Assembly (NCBI RefSeq): GCF_030646615.1
Contig: NZ_JAUSLG010000096.1
Span: forward strand, 24,015 to 88,014
Origin: Phenylobacterium sp.
GTDB taxonomy: Bacteria; Pseudomonadota; Alphaproteobacteria; Caulobacterales; Caulobacteraceae
DNA: 64,000 bases
Direction of reading: 5' to 3'
The notes under the pieces were generated by a model, which saw only the letters and a list, made by a program, of their open reading frames with translations, searched no databases and was not told the DNA's origin. Both the position numbers and the translations under genes were made by a program. Below are positions 37,545 to 46,438 of this stretch, one piece after another (the stretch's first letter is position 1; each line of letters begins with the position of its first letter).

Positions 37545-38207
37545 CTAGCCTGCGCGGGCGATCAGCACCACCACCAAGACGGCGATCACCACCCCCAGGG
37601 CCAGCCGCCACAGGGGCGCCGGACGCAGCTCACCCTCCAGCCCCGCCGTGGCGTCGCGCCCCGTCACCATCGGCCCCACCAGGTTTCGACGCTTGAAGAG
37701 CCCGTAGGCCGCGATGGCGACCAGGTGCAGCACGACGGCGGCCTGCAGCAGGCGAAAATTCAGCTCATGCAGGTCCGAGGCGGTTCGCCCGGTTTCGAAG
37801 GTGACGAAGCGGGCGAAGGGCCCGGACTCCATGCCGTCCACATCGACCGCGAAGAGGCCCAGACCCACCTGGGAGATCAGCAGGACCACCAGCAGCAGAA
37901 CGCTGAGCGCGCCCAAGGGATTGTGGCCGAAGCTTGCAGGCGCGCCGCGCCAGCCTCGCACATAGGCCAGGACCGTCCCCGGCCCCTTGACGAACTCAGA
38001 GAAACGGGCCGTCGACCCGCCCGCGACGCCCCAGTAGAGCCTGAAGATCACCAGGCCGAGGATCCCGTAACCGGCATAGCGATGGATATCCATCCGCTCG
38101 CCCCCGGTCAGCCAGGCGACCACGACAAGGATGGCCAGAGCCCAGTGGACGAGGCGGGTGGGAAGATCCCAGACCCGCACCCGCTTAGATGACGCGGCCG
38201 AGCCCAT
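37545..38207 (-). CDS. cytochrome b561-type membrane protein
   Basis: 220 residues. Four or five membrane helices and heme-ligand histidines in [27 protein letters not shown] and [10 protein letters not shown], typical of the di-heme b561/b6 group. A short basic tail before the last helix. It sits directly before purU and directly after the cytochrome c' gene (two bases), so it is likely to accept electrons from or pass them to that periplasmic lipoprotein. Quinone or nickel-iron hydrogenase-type partners are alternatives. Function is inferred from context. Confidence 0.85.
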   Translation of the reverse strand: MGSAASSKRVRVWDLPTRLVHWALAILVVVAWLTGGERMDIHRYAGYGILGLVIFRLYWGVAGGSTARFSEFVKGPGTVLAYVRGWRGAPASFGHNPLGALSVLLLVVLLISQVGLGLFAVDVDGMESGPFARFVTFETGRTASDLHELNFRLLQAAVVLHLVAIAAYGLFKRRNLVGPMVTGRDATAGLEGELRPAPLWRLALGVVIAVLVVVLIARAG

Positions 38208-38209
38208 GC

Positions 38210-38713
38210 CTACTGCTCGACGCGGAAGTCATCGTGACAGCCGCCGCAGCTGGCGCCGACCACCTTCACATGGGCCTCCAGGGCCGTGGCGTCGCCGGCG
38301 GCGGCGAGCTGCTGAAGCTCGGCCGTGGCCGCCACCAGCCGCTGCTGGGCTGCGGCAAAGCCTTCGGGATTTGTCCAGACCGTCTCCAGGGCGTCGGTCT
38401 TGACGCCATCCTGGGGGCCGGAACCGGCGGGGAACCAGTTGGGAATCTGCTGGGCCAGCTCGTGCATGCGCTCAGCGGCCGGTGCGATCTGCGCCATGTC
38501 CGGAGCGCCCGACTTCAGCTGGTCATTGATGAGCTTGAACGACGACCCCAGGGCCTTGTAGCCCTCCTGACGCTCGCTCACGACCGGCGGCGCCTGGGCA
38601 GTCTCGGTCTCACCCGCCTGCTGGCCACAGCCGGCCATCAGCAGGGCCAAGGTGACGCCCGTCAGGCCCAGGCGGGCGCGGGTGGTCAGATGGGCAAGGG
38701 ATGGGATGCTCAT
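38210..38713 (-). CDS. cytochrome c'-like lipoprotein
   Basis: 167 residues. The signal ends LALLMAGC, with the lipidated Cys at 29, so it is tethered to a membrane. The rest is a four-helix-like region ending with the heme motif C156-GG-C159-H160 at the extreme C-terminus, the placement seen in cytochrome c' and c-556. It may bind NO or CO, or carry electrons for the cytochrome b beside it. The ATG at 38713 has AGGAGAGA upstream. The lipoprotein form is unusual, as soluble cytochromes c' are the norm. Confidence 0.85.
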   Translation of the reverse strand: MSIPSLAHLTTRARLGLTGVTLALLMAGCGQQAGETETAQAPPVVSERQEGYKALGSSFKLINDQLKSGAPDMAQIAPAAERMHELAQQIPNWFPAGSGPQDGVKTDALETVWTNPEGFAAAQQRLVAATAELQQLAAAGDATALEAHVKVVGASCGGCHDDFRVEQ

Positions 38714-38903
38714 GGCTCTCTCCTGGCGGGCGCGCACAGACGCTGGGTGGTGAGTCTGGAGCCTAGTGTGGCACAGGTTCAGCGCCAGGGCTGCTCAGCT
38801 AATGCGCCAAAAGGATGGGCGGTCGCCCAAGCCCTGCGCTGCGCCAGCGGAACCGTCGCCTTGCCAGGCGCATTGTCCAGCTATGCAGAGGGAGACCCGA
38901 AGA

Positions 38904-39218
38904 ATGAAAGCCCTGACCCGCGTCGTCGCGACCGCCGCCGCCAGCCTTGGCCTGCTCCTGGCCGCCTGCAGCCAGAACGACTCGACCCAGGCCGGCGACC
39001 GCCTCGATGGCGGAGCCGCCCCGACCTATCCCGGCGAAGGCGCTGCGGGTCTGGTGGACAACGAGAGCGGCGTGATGACGGAAGCGCCCGGCGGGGATAC
39101 GGCAGGCGGCGCGGTCGGCCAGACCCCTGCCTATGGCGAGCCGGGCGGCGCGGCCAGCGAAGCTCACAGCGACTTGTCCTCGCCCCCCAGCGCCGCTGAG
39201 AACCCGCCCCCGACCTGA
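38904..39218 (+). CDS. small lipoprotein, low-complexity
   Basis: 104 residues. A lipobox LLLAAC gives a lipidated Cys at 22. The mature part is rich in Gly, Ala, Pro, Ser and acidic residues with no recognisable domain (for instance PTYPGEGAAGLVDNESG). It probably decorates the outer membrane as a flexible peptide. The ATG at 38904 follows GGGAGACC. It faces the cytochrome c' gene from across 190 bases, but I see no shared site. Confidence 0.65.
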   Translation: MKALTRVVATAAASLGLLLAACSQNDSTQAGDRLDGGAAPTYPGEGAAGLVDNESGVMTEAPGGDTAGGAVGQTPAYGEPGGAASEAHSDLSSPPSAAENPPPT

Positions 39219-39265
39219 TAGGTCAGTCGTAGCCGGGCCGGGTTCAGCCGGCCCCGGCGGAGCCT

Positions 39266-39475
39266 TCAGGTGGTGGCGAAGAAGCCGTGTTCACCGCTCA
39301 CCCGCACAAGGCAGGGGCGCCCCTGGTCCTGCGAGGCCCGGGCGCGCTTGTTTGCGGCCGCCTTGGCCTCTTCCTTGTCCAGGCTGTGATCGGAAAAGGC
39401 GCCCTCATGCTCGACGGCCCAGAGTCCGTCATGGCGGGCCACGGTGATGACGATACGATCCCGAATTTCGCGCAT
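39266..39475 (-). CDS. DUF2188-type small protein
   Basis: 69 residues of the DUF2188 pattern: two beta hairpins (RIVITVARHDGLWAVEHEG), then FSDHSLDKEEAKAAANKRAR and the ending VRVSGEHGFFATT. Such proteins are small, often copied, and of unknown role, with a link to stress or toxin-antitoxin-like loci proposed in some genomes. The start is ATG 39475. It is separated from cspA by an AT-richer intergenic stretch. Confidence 0.72.
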   Translation of the reverse strand: MREIRDRIVITVARHDGLWAVEHEGAFSDHSLDKEEAKAAANKRARASQDQGRPCLVRVSGEHGFFATT

Positions 39476-39785
39476 GAAAGGCTCCTGAAAAGGTCCGGCC
39501 TTGGCCTCAACAGGGCGAGAAGCGCGAAGAGGGCCAATCGGCCAGAACATGTAGTTTGTCTTACCATACTATAGGTATTTTTCCCATGAGTCCGGCCTCC
39601 CGGAAAACAATCTTGCCAATCCGATGAATTTCGTGCGATAAAGGGCCATCGAATATCGTTTTGGCTCGCCTAAAATCCACCGAACGAACTACGTACGGAC
39701 TTCTGGACTCCTCGACCCTCTCCGAAGATTTGATCTCGCAACCACTCTTGGGCGCGTGAATATTTAGACCCGGAAAGGGATCAAC
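39476..39785. other. 310-base intergenic region before cspA
   Basis: No supported gene lies here. A central stretch (about 39540-39740) is distinctly AT-richer than its surroundings. TTGCCA at 39613 with CGATAA 17 bases on is a possible sigma-70-type promoter, and TAAAAT at 39671 is another possible -10. Given the usual long leader of cold-shock mRNAs, part of the region probably becomes the 5' untranslated leader of cspA. An antisense reading frame here is not family-like. Confidence 0.5.
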
Positions 39786-39995
39786 ATGAGCACTGGAACC
39801 GTGAAGTGGTTCAACGGCCAAAAAGGCTTTGGCTTTATTCAACCCGATGACGGCGGCGCCGACGTTTTCGTCCACATTTCAGCCGTGGAGCGCGCCGGCA
39901 TGGCCTCGCTTCACGAAGGCCAAAAGCTGGGCTTCGAAATGCAGCGCGACGCCCGCAACGGCAAGATGTCCGCGGCCAATCTGCAAGCGGCCTAA
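39786..39995 (+). CDS. cspA: cold-shock protein
   Basis: 69 residues, the full cold-shock domain. RNP1 is KGFGFI and RNP2 is VFVHI, with the usual acidic-to-basic face. It binds single-stranded RNA and DNA and melts structure in the cold or during other stress. A long leader and a strong terminator (40023-40050) flank the gene, typical of single csp genes. The length is standard for the CspA family. It might also be expressed in stationary phase; I cannot tell. Confidence 0.95.
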   Translation: MSTGTVKWFNGQKGFGFIQPDDGGADVFVHISAVERAGMASLHEGQKLGFEMQRDARNGKMSAANLQAA

Positions 39996-40022
39996 GGCCT
40001 CTTCAGACCGTAGAACGACAGG

Positions 40023-40050
40023 AGGGTCGGCGCTTGCGCCGGCCCTTTTT
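40023..40050 (+). terminator. Rho-independent terminator of cspA
   Basis: A 9-base-pair stem (AGGGTCGGC with GCCGGCCCT, one G-U pair) around a GCTTGC loop, followed by five T. It lies 27 bases after the cspA stop. Confidence 0.85.
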
Positions 40051-40130
40051 CGTGGCGAATGCTGGGGGTGGCCGGGAGCCCGGCGGTCGGCCAGCCGTTC
40101 ATGCGTCATCATAGCGGTGGGACCTCTCTC

Positions 40131-40379
40131 ATGACGACGACCTGGGTGATCGAGATTCGGCTGGGCGAACGCCCCGGCGCCAAACCGCTGCGCCGTGCGG
40201 TGGTCGAGGCCCACAGCGAAGCCGAAGCCCTGCGTCTGGTCCTTGCCGAGGCCGAGGCCGATGAGACCCAGGCGCGCGCCGGCCTGGATGATGGCCAGGA
40301 AGAGGTGTTCGCCCAGGCCGAGGCCGCCAACGGACACCCCGAGCACCACACGGGCGAAAACGAACCCCACGGAGCTTAG
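40131..40379 (+). CDS. small hypothetical protein, Glu/Ala-rich
   Basis: 82 residues with no family I recognise. It starts with a short strand (TTTWVIEIRLGE), then a long, amphipathic Ala/Glu helix (SEAEALRLVLAEAEADETQARAG style), then an acidic, His-rich tail. No strong ribosome site lies before ATG 40131; an in-frame ATG at 40101 is an alternative. It ends 35 bases before the SDR-VKOR gene and could be cotranscribed. Confidence 0.5.
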   Translation: MTTTWVIEIRLGERPGAKPLRRAVVEAHSEAEALRLVLAEAEADETQARAGLDDGQEEVFAQAEAANGHPEHHTGENEPHGA

Positions 40380-40414
40380 CCGGAACCCGCGCCCTCAGGA
40401 CGGGTTAGGCCCTT

Positions 40415-42898
40415 ATGACCGAAGCTCCCCAGGCCCAAGACCGGCCCTCAAAGCCCGTTGTCCTTATCACTGGAGCCGGGGGGAACCTGGGCGCCGCCCT
40501 GGCGAGCGGCCTCTCAGCCGGCTACCAGGTGGTCGGGCTGGACCTCAAGGGCGACAGTAAGTCCTTCCCCTTGATCGAGGCCGACCTGACGGACGAGGCT
40601 TCGATCAAAGAGGCCCTGGACCAGGTGCGCAGCCGCTTCGGAGGTCGCCTGGCCAGCGTCATCCACCTGGCCGCCTATTTCGACTTCAGCGGCGAGGAGC
40701 ACCCGCTCTACGAGAAACTGAACGTCCAGGGCACACGGCTGCTCCTCCAGGCGCTCCAGGGTTTCGAGGTCGAGCAGTTCGTCTATGCCAGCACCATGCT
40801 GGTCCACGCCCCGGTCCATCCTGGCGAGGCGCTCGACGAGAGCCAGCCCCTCGATCCTCGCTGGATCTATCCCCAGTCCAAGGCGGCCGCCGAAGCCGCC
40901 GTGGCCGAGGCCCATGGGCGCATTCCCTATGTGCTGCTCCGCCTGGCGGGCGTCTATGATGAGGACAGCGCCGTCCCGACCCTGTCCCAGCAGATCGCGC
41001 GCATCTACGCCAAGGACTTCGAAAGCCACCTCTATTCGGGCGACACCGATGTCGGCCAATCGATGCTGCACAAGGACGACATGGTCGAGGCCTTCGTGCG
41101 CACGGTGGACCGTCGGGACGAGCTGCCTGCCGAGGCCGCCATCCTGGTCGGCGAGCCGGACGCCCTCTCCTACCAGCAGATCCAGGACCAGGTCGGCCAA
41201 CTGATCCATGGCGAGGATTGGCTGACCGTGCGGGCGCCCAAGCCCATCGCGGCCATCGGCGCCTGGGCGCAGGAAAAGCTCGAACCGATTATCCCCGACG
41301 CCCTCGACCAGGGGGAAAAGCCGTTCATCCGCCCCTTCATGGTGCTGATGGCCGACGACCACTACGCCCTGGACATCAGCCGAGCCAGAGCCTGGCTGGG
41401 TTGGGCGCCGCGCCATCGTCTTACTGACATTTTGCCGGCCATGGTCCATGGGCTGAAGGACGACCCCAAGGCCTGGCACGAGGCCCATGGCGTGCCTGTG
41501 CCGCCCTGGATCGACGACGCCGCCGCCGAGGGCCTCGATCCCGAGGCCGTGCGTCGCACGCATGAGGACGACGTCCAGACGGCCCACGGCGCCAGCCGCT
41601 GGGCGCATCTGACCGTCATGGGTCTGGGGGCCTGGTTGATCGGGGTTTCGCCCCTGCTGGGCCTCGCCGATGATCGACTTCTGGCCAGCCAGGTGGCGTC
41701 AGGCTTCGCCCTGCTGGTGCTCGGCGGCCTGTCCCTCAGCGCCCGATTCTGGCTGGCCCGCTTCGGCGCCGCAGCTGTCGGCGGCTGGATCGTCTTCGCC
41801 CCCATGCTGTTCTGGACGCCGTCGGCGGCCGCCTTCCTCAACGGGCTGCTGGTCGGCTGTCTGGCCATGGGCCTGGCCATGGCGGTGCGGCCGGATCCTG
41901 GCGTTTCCCCCGTGGCGGAGCTGGACGGGCCGACCACGCCGCCGGGCTGGACCTACAATCCGTCAGACTGGGTTCAGAGGCTGCCGATCATCGGTCTGGC
42001 GATATTCGGCCTCCTTTTCTCCCTGTCCCTGGCCGCCTATCAGCTGGGCCACATCGACTCGGTCTGGGAGCCCTTCTTCGAAGGCGGACCCGGGCCCAAG
42101 AACGGCACCGAAGAGATCATCACCTCGGCGGTTTCCGAGGCTTGGCCGATCCCCGACGCGGCCATCGGCGCCCTGGTCTATGCCCTGGAGATCGTCACCG
42201 GGATCATCGGATCGCGGCGGCGCTGGCGCACCATGCCCTGGCTGGTCATCGCCTTTGGCCTGATGATCGTGCCCCTCGGCGTGGTCTCCATCGGCTTCAT
42301 CATCATCCAGCCGATCGTGCTGGGGACCTGGTGCACCCTGTGCCTGATCGGCGCCGCGGCCATGCTGCTGCAGGTGCCCTATGCGATGGATGAGCTGATC
42401 GCCAGCCTGCAGTTCCTGGCGCGGCGCAAGCGGGCCGGCCATCCGATCCTGCGCACCCTGCTCCGCGGCGACACCGACGATGGTCCCTCAGAACCCCCGG
42501 TGGACGAACTGAGCCGGCCCTTCGGAGAGATCATCAAGGACATGGTCCAGGGGGGTGTGAGCCTGCCCTGGAACCTTGCCCTCGCGGCCCTGATCGGCGT
42601 GTGGCTGATGCTCACCCGGCTCAGCCTGGGCGCGGACGGCCCCCGGGCCGACGCCGATCACCTGATCGGCGCTCTGGTCGTGACGACGGTGGCGATCGCT
42701 GCGGCCGAGGTGACGCGGACCGCCCGTCTGGCCCTGCCGCTGCTGGGCGTCGCCCTGCTGGTGACGCCGTTCACTTTTGAGAGCTCCAATCCTCAGACGA
42801 TCGCGAGCCTTGTCTGTGGCCTGGCCCTGATCGCCCTGTCGGTTCCGCGGGGGCCGATCATCGGGCGCTATGGCGGGTGGAGCCGCCGGATCGTCTAG
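40415..42898 (+). CDS. NAD-dependent epimerase fused to SPW-like membrane region and VKOR-like domain
   Basis: 827 residues with an unusual layout. Residues about 15-310 are an NAD-dependent epimerase/dehydratase fold (ITGAGGNLGAALASGL, then the Y-x3-K of WIYPQSKAA). A central region from about 395 has membrane segments, the first resembling an SPW-type hairpin (MGLGAWLIGVSPLLGL). Residues about 530-680 contain a VKOR-type core with the redox pair TWCTLC (Cys about 640 and 643). The last 150 residues are two or more membrane helices. VKOR enzymes pass electrons from thiols to quinone. The epimerase part may give or use NADH or a sugar. No frameshift is seen. It overlaps the convergent cytochrome c stop by four bases. 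Confidence 0.85.
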   Translation: MTEAPQAQDRPSKPVVLITGAGGNLGAALASGLSAGYQVVGLDLKGDSKSFPLIEADLTDEASIKEALDQVRSRFGGRLASVIHLAAYFDFSGEEHPLYEKLNVQGTRLLLQALQGFEVEQFVYASTMLVHAPVHPGEALDESQPLDPRWIYPQSKAAAEAAVAEAHGRIPYVLLRLAGVYDEDSAVPTLSQQIARIYAKDFESHLYSGDTDVGQSMLHKDDMVEAFVRTVDRRDELPAEAAILVGEPDALSYQQIQDQVGQLIHGEDWLTVRAPKPIAAIGAWAQEKLEPIIPDALDQGEKPFIRPFMVLMADDHYALDISRARAWLGWAPRHRLTDILPAMVHGLKDDPKAWHEAHGVPVPPWIDDAAAEGLDPEAVRRTHEDDVQTAHGASRWAHLTVMGLGAWLIGVSPLLGLADDRLLASQVASGFALLVLGGLSLSARFWLARFGAAAVGGWIVFAPMLFWTPSAAAFLNGLLVGCLAMGLAMAVRPDPGVSPVAELDGPTTPPGWTYNPSDWVQRLPIIGLAIFGLLFSLSLAAYQLGHIDSVWEPFFEGGPGPKNGTEEIITSAVSEAWPIPDAAIGALVYALEIVTGIIGSRRRWRTMPWLVIAFGLMIVPLGVVSIGFIIIQPIVLGTWCTLCLIGAAAMLLQVPYAMDELIASLQFLARRKRAGHPILRTLLRGDTDDGPSEPPVDELSRPFGEIIKDMVQGGVSLPWNLALAALIGVWLMLTRLSLGADGPRADADHLIGALVVTTVAIAAAEVTRTARLALPLLGVALLVTPFTFESSNPQTIASLVCGLALIALSVPRGPIIGRYGGWSRRIV

Positions 42899-43302
42899 GG
42901 CGGCGCGGGGGCGTCCTGGGCGGTGAGTTGAACGCGGTGGCGACCGGGCTTCGACGCCTCCGCCACCGGCGCCAGGGATTCGATATAGGCGACGATGTCG
43001 TCCATTTCGGCGCCGGTCATGTAGATCGGCGGCATCTCACCGTGCCCCTCGCGGGCGATCTGCGCCAGGCTGCGCTCAAGCCCGACCTCGGTGTGCCGCA
43101 TACGAATGCTGGCGAAGGCCGGCGCCACAGCGTTGGGGCTGGCCTCCCGTCCCGCCACGGCGTGACAACCGGCGCAGGCGCGCAGGACGAACTGCTGGCC
43201 CCGCTCTGCGGCCGGGCTGAGGGCGGTCGGCGCAGGCCCCTCGCCTGTGGCGCAGGCGGCCAGCGCCGCCGTCAGGGTCAAAACCGTCAGGAGATGGCGC
43301 AT
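42895..43302 (-). CDS. lipoprotein cytochrome c
   Basis: 135 residues. A lipobox LAAC at Cys17, then a class-I cytochrome c with heme motif C43-AG-C46-H47 and a likely axial Met in GEMPPIYMTG. It is a periplasm-side membrane-tethered electron carrier. It follows head to tail with the SDR-VKOR fusion (4-base overlap, convergent). An electron partner may be the bd oxidase-independent chain or another oxidase not seen here. The GTG/ATG start at 43302 is clear. The proline-rich C-terminal 30 residues (DAPAPP) are extra. Confidence 0.88.
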   Translation of the reverse strand: MRHLLTVLTLTAALAACATGEGPAPTALSPAAERGQQFVLRACAGCHAVAGREASPNAVAPAFASIRMRHTEVGLERSLAQIAREGHGEMPPIYMTGAEMDDIVAYIESLAPVAEASKPGRHRVQLTAQDAPAPP

Positions 43303-43444
43303 AGGGAACGACCTTTCGCTAGCCTGATCCTAGCGGTCTCCCTTTCGGGCCGCGCCTCCGTAGTCCTACCTAGGCGCCCGACCGGAATTTTCGGCGGAGC
43401 CGTCCGGACCGATCCTCTCCCTCGCAAGACGAGAGGAGCAACCC

Positions 43445-43549
43445 ATGACTGTCCACGACCTTTACCTGGCCCTGGTTCTGGCCACCTTCGGCGCGTTTGG
43501 CGTGACCCTGCTCGGGGTCAGCACCTGGTCCAACTTCCGCAAGCATTGA
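43445..43549 (+). CDS. 34-residue single-helix membrane peptide
   Basis: ATG 43445 to TGA 43549. The peptide has one hydrophobic helix (LYLALVLATFGAFGVTLLGVS) and a basic end SNFRKH. The ribosome site GAGGAG lies seven bases upstream, which is what makes this short frame believable. It resembles in size and style the small subunits of respiratory oxidases such as CydX and CcoQ, but matches neither in motif. Context: a cytochrome c gene on one side and, beyond lysE, the oxygen-sensing fixLJ genes. Confidence 0.55.
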   Translation: MTVHDLYLALVLATFGAFGVTLLGVSTWSNFRKH

Positions 43550-43556
43550 TCCCGCG

Positions 43557-44180
43557 TCAGGCGTCGCGCGTGCTCCAGGCCACCCAGGCCGCCACCGCCA
43601 CGAGACCCATGGCGAAGGCGCCCTGGACCTTGGGCGCGCGGCCAGCCTGGGCGACCCAGCCATAGGCTCGGGCTCCCAGCGCCACCAGGCCGAGGTGGAC
43701 CGCCACCGACACGGCCAGGTGGAGGACGCCGAGGGCGAGGAAGGCCCCCGGCCCATTTCCCGCGCCGGCCGGGATAAAGCTTGGGATGACCGTCAGATAG
43801 AAGATCAGGGCCTTGGGGTTCAGCAGGTTGGTCAGGAACCCGCGGCGGATGTCGCGCCACCCCCCTTGGCTGGCCTGGTCCATTTCACTCGGCGCGCCGC
43901 GGCTGCGCCAGGCGTCGAAGGCCAGCCAAAGAAGATAGGCCACCCCGGCCCATCTCAGGGCCTGGTAGAGCGCCGGCTGGCTCGCGGCCAGTTGCGACAG
44001 GCCCACAGCGGCGGCGATCAGGTGCGCCGCCAGCCCCAAGGTCACCCCGACCACCGTCAGCAGACCCGCCCCCAGGCCCCGGCGCGCCGACACCAGGGCC
44101 AGGTAGCCCATGTTCGGGCCAGGCGTCAGCTCGATGAGCGTCGCCGCGAGCAGGAACTGCAGGATGAGCGCCAGCGCCAT
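43557..44180 (-). CDS. LysE-family exporter
   Basis: 207 residues, about six membrane helices. Family marks: [24 protein letters not shown] at the start and [22 protein letters not shown] in the middle. LysE/RhtB proteins export amino acids or related small molecules. The substrate cannot be told. It begins 92 bases from fixL in the opposite direction and ends next to the small membrane peptide, so the gap to fixL likely holds both promoters. Confidence 0.9.
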   Translation of the reverse strand: MALALILQFLLAATLIELTPGPNMGYLALVSARRGLGAGLLTVVGVTLGLAAHLIAAAVGLSQLAASQPALYQALRWAGVAYLLWLAFDAWRSRGAPSEMDQASQGGWRDIRRGFLTNLLNPKALIFYLTVIPSFIPAGAGNGPGAFLALGVLHLAVSVAVHLGLVALGARAYGWVAQAGRAPKVQGAFAMGLVAVAAWVAWSTRDA

Positions 44181-44271
44181 GAATAGCCTTCCTCCTCCAG
44201 GTCCCGTTCAAACGGGGTCCGCGCCACGTGCGGCTTGCCAAGGCCTGGCCGCCCTTCTACCGCATCTCCTC

Positions 44272-45762
44272 ATGCCTTGGCTCACCCAGGACCGTCAGCA
44301 CGTCAAAGCGGCCTGGCGGGCCTATGCCTGGACGGTAGGCGCGCTGGCGGCCTGCGCGGCGGTCTACCTCGTTGCGCACCCGTTGACCGAGGGCAGGACC
44401 CTCTACCTGATCTTTCTGCCCGCCGTGGTGGTCGGTGGCCTGGCCGGTGGGTTCGGCGCAGCCCTGTTGGCCACGATCGGCGGTTTGGCCATCGTCGCGG
44501 GCCTGGGCGGGGCGGCGTTGTTCTCCGACTCCGCCAACCTGCTCGACAGCGCCCTCTATCTGATCGCCGGGCTCTGTGTCGGGGCCGCCGGCCACGTCCA
44601 TCAGCGCCGAACCGCCCAGGGCGGGGCGGCGATCATGCATCTGGCCGAGAGCGAGGCGCGGCTGCGTTCGATCCTGGAGACGGTGCCGGACGCCATGATC
44701 GTCATTGATCACCAGGGCGTCATGCGCGCCTTCAGCCTGGCCGCCGAGCGGCTCTTCGGCTGGCGGGCGGACGAGGCCATCGGTCGAAATGTGTCCACCC
44801 TGATGCCCAGCCCCTATCGCGACCAGCACGACGCCTATCTCGGCCGCTACATGCAGACCGGCGAACGGCGCATCATCGGCATCGGCCGGGTGGTTGTGGG
44901 GGAACGCAAGGATGGCTCGACCTTCCCCATGGAGCTGGCCGTCGGCGAGATGGAGACGGGCGGCAACCGCTTCTTCACCGGCTTCGTCCGCGACCTCACC
45001 GAACGCCAGAGCACAGAGCGGCGGGTGCAGGACCTGCAGTCGGAACTGGTGCATGTCTCCCGCCTCACGGCCCTTGGGGAGATGGCCTCGGCCCTGGCCC
45101 ATGAATTGAACCAGCCCCTGTCGGCCATCGCCAACTATGTGAAGGGCTCCGAGCGCCTGCTGGAGGCGCCCGAGCCCGATCGCGCGAAGATCAAAGGGGC
45201 GCTCTCCAACGCCGCCGACCAGGCGCTGCGGGCCGGACAGATCATCCGGCGCCTGCGGGACTTCGTCTCCAAGGGCGAGGCCGACCGCCGGATCGAGAAT
45301 CTGCCGCAACTGCTGGAGGAGGCCGGCGCCCTGGCGATGATCGGCGCCAAGGAGCGCGGCGTGCGGCTGCGTTTCGACCTCGACCACACCCTTGAGCTCG
45401 TTCTGGCCGACAAGGTGCAGGTCCAGCAGGTGGTCCTGAACCTGATGCGCAACGCCATCGACGCCATGGAGACCTCGCCGCGGCGCGAGCTCACCGTGTC
45501 CACCCGCCCGGCGGATGACGAGATGGTGACCGTCATTGTCAGCGATACGGGTCCCGGCATCGCCGCCGAGATGGTCGATCAGCTCTTCCAGCCTTTCGTC
45601 ACCACCAAGCCGCAAGGTATGGGTGTGGGCCTTTCGATCTCGCGAACGATCGTGGAGGCGCACGGGGGGCGGATCTGGGCTGAGCCCAATCCCGGCGGTG
45701 GCACGGTTTTCCGGTTCACCCTTCGCACTGTGCGGCGTGAGGAGTTGGAGAACGATGTCTGA
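44272..45762 (+). CDS. fixL: oxygen-sensing histidine kinase FixL
   Basis: 496 residues. N-terminal membrane part (about 15-110, DUF4118 style). The PAS domain at about 130-245 has the FixL heme pocket: H186 in RDQHDAYL as proximal ligand and R206 in IIGIGRVV as the distal arginine, matching Bradyrhizobium FixL His200/Arg220. HisKA phosphohistidine is H277 ([16 protein letters not shown]), followed by HATPase_c. When heme loses oxygen the kinase turns on and phosphorylates FixJ. It starts at ATG 44272, and its stop overlaps the fixJ start by eight bases. Confidence 0.94.
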   Translation: MPWLTQDRQHVKAAWRAYAWTVGALAACAAVYLVAHPLTEGRTLYLIFLPAVVVGGLAGGFGAALLATIGGLAIVAGLGGAALFSDSANLLDSALYLIAGLCVGAAGHVHQRRTAQGGAAIMHLAESEARLRSILETVPDAMIVIDHQGVMRAFSLAAERLFGWRADEAIGRNVSTLMPSPYRDQHDAYLGRYMQTGERRIIGIGRVVVGERKDGSTFPMELAVGEMETGGNRFFTGFVRDLTERQSTERRVQDLQSELVHVSRLTALGEMASALAHELNQPLSAIANYVKGSERLLEAPEPDRAKIKGALSNAADQALRAGQIIRRLRDFVSKGEADRRIENLPQLLEEAGALAMIGAKERGVRLRFDLDHTLELVLADKVQVQQVVLNLMRNAIDAMETSPRRELTVSTRPADDEMVTVIVSDTGPGIAAEMVDQLFQPFVTTKPQGMGVGLSISRTIVEAHGGRIWAEPNPGGGTVFRFTLRTVRREELENDV

Positions 45763-46357
45763 GTCTGTGGTGCATGTGATCGACGATGACGAGGCCATGC
45801 GTCAGTCCCTGGCCTTCCTGTTGGACACCGCCGGTCTCAGCCCCCTGACCTACGAATCGGCGCCCCAGTTCCTCGACGCGCTCGATAGCGCTCCGGCCGG
45901 CGTCATCGTCACCGACATTCGCATGCCCGAAATGACGGGCCTGGAACTCGTGCGGCGGCTGAAGGCCCGGGGCGCGGCCCATCCGGTCATCATGATCACC
46001 GGACACGGCGACGTCCCCCTGGCGGTGGAAGCCATGAAGGCGGGCGTCGTCGACTTTCTGGAAAAGCCCTTCGACGACGAGAGCCTGCTCTCGGCCATTC
46101 GCGCGGCGCAGGACATCGGCGCTGGCGAAAGCCAGGATCCCGAGCGGGAGCGGATCCGGACCATCCTCAGCAGCCTGTCGCCCCGGGAGCAGGAGGTGTT
46201 GGGCGGCGTCGTAGACGGCAAGCTGAACAAGGTGATCGCCCACGAGCTGGGCATCAGCCCGCGCACGGTGGAAGTCTATCGCGCCAATGTCATGTCCAAG
46301 ACGGGCGCGCGTGGGCTGTCGGAGCTGATCCGCATGGTGCTGCTGGTCGGCCCCTGA
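45755..46357 (+). CDS. fixJ: response regulator FixJ
   Basis: 200 residues. Receiver domain with phosphorylated D54 ([12 protein letters not shown]) and Lys104 or so (FLEKPFDD). The LuxR-type helix-turn-helix has [21 protein letters not shown] and [12 protein letters not shown]. It is paired with FixL by overlap and by motif. FixJ-P activates fixK in relatives, and the fixK gene lies 1.3 kb on. No FixJ site was recognised by eye upstream of fixK. Confidence 0.94.
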   Translation: MSESVVHVIDDDEAMRQSLAFLLDTAGLSPLTYESAPQFLDALDSAPAGVIVTDIRMPEMTGLELVRRLKARGAAHPVIMITGHGDVPLAVEAMKAGVVDFLEKPFDDESLLSAIRAAQDIGAGESQDPERERIRTILSSLSPREQEVLGGVVDGKLNKVIAHELGISPRTVEVYRANVMSKTGARGLSELIRMVLLVGP

Positions 46358-46438
46358 GGCGTCCTTGCGCTGAATCAAGGCAGGCCGGGCGACGATCCTG
46401 GATGGATCAACCTCCCGCCACATTGGTTCACGTCCATC

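Noticed and set aside
46365..46378. TTGCGCTGAATCAA upstream of the lone receiver gene as a FixK box
   Set aside because: Two mismatches in the first half-site; with the window's base bias this is not convincing.
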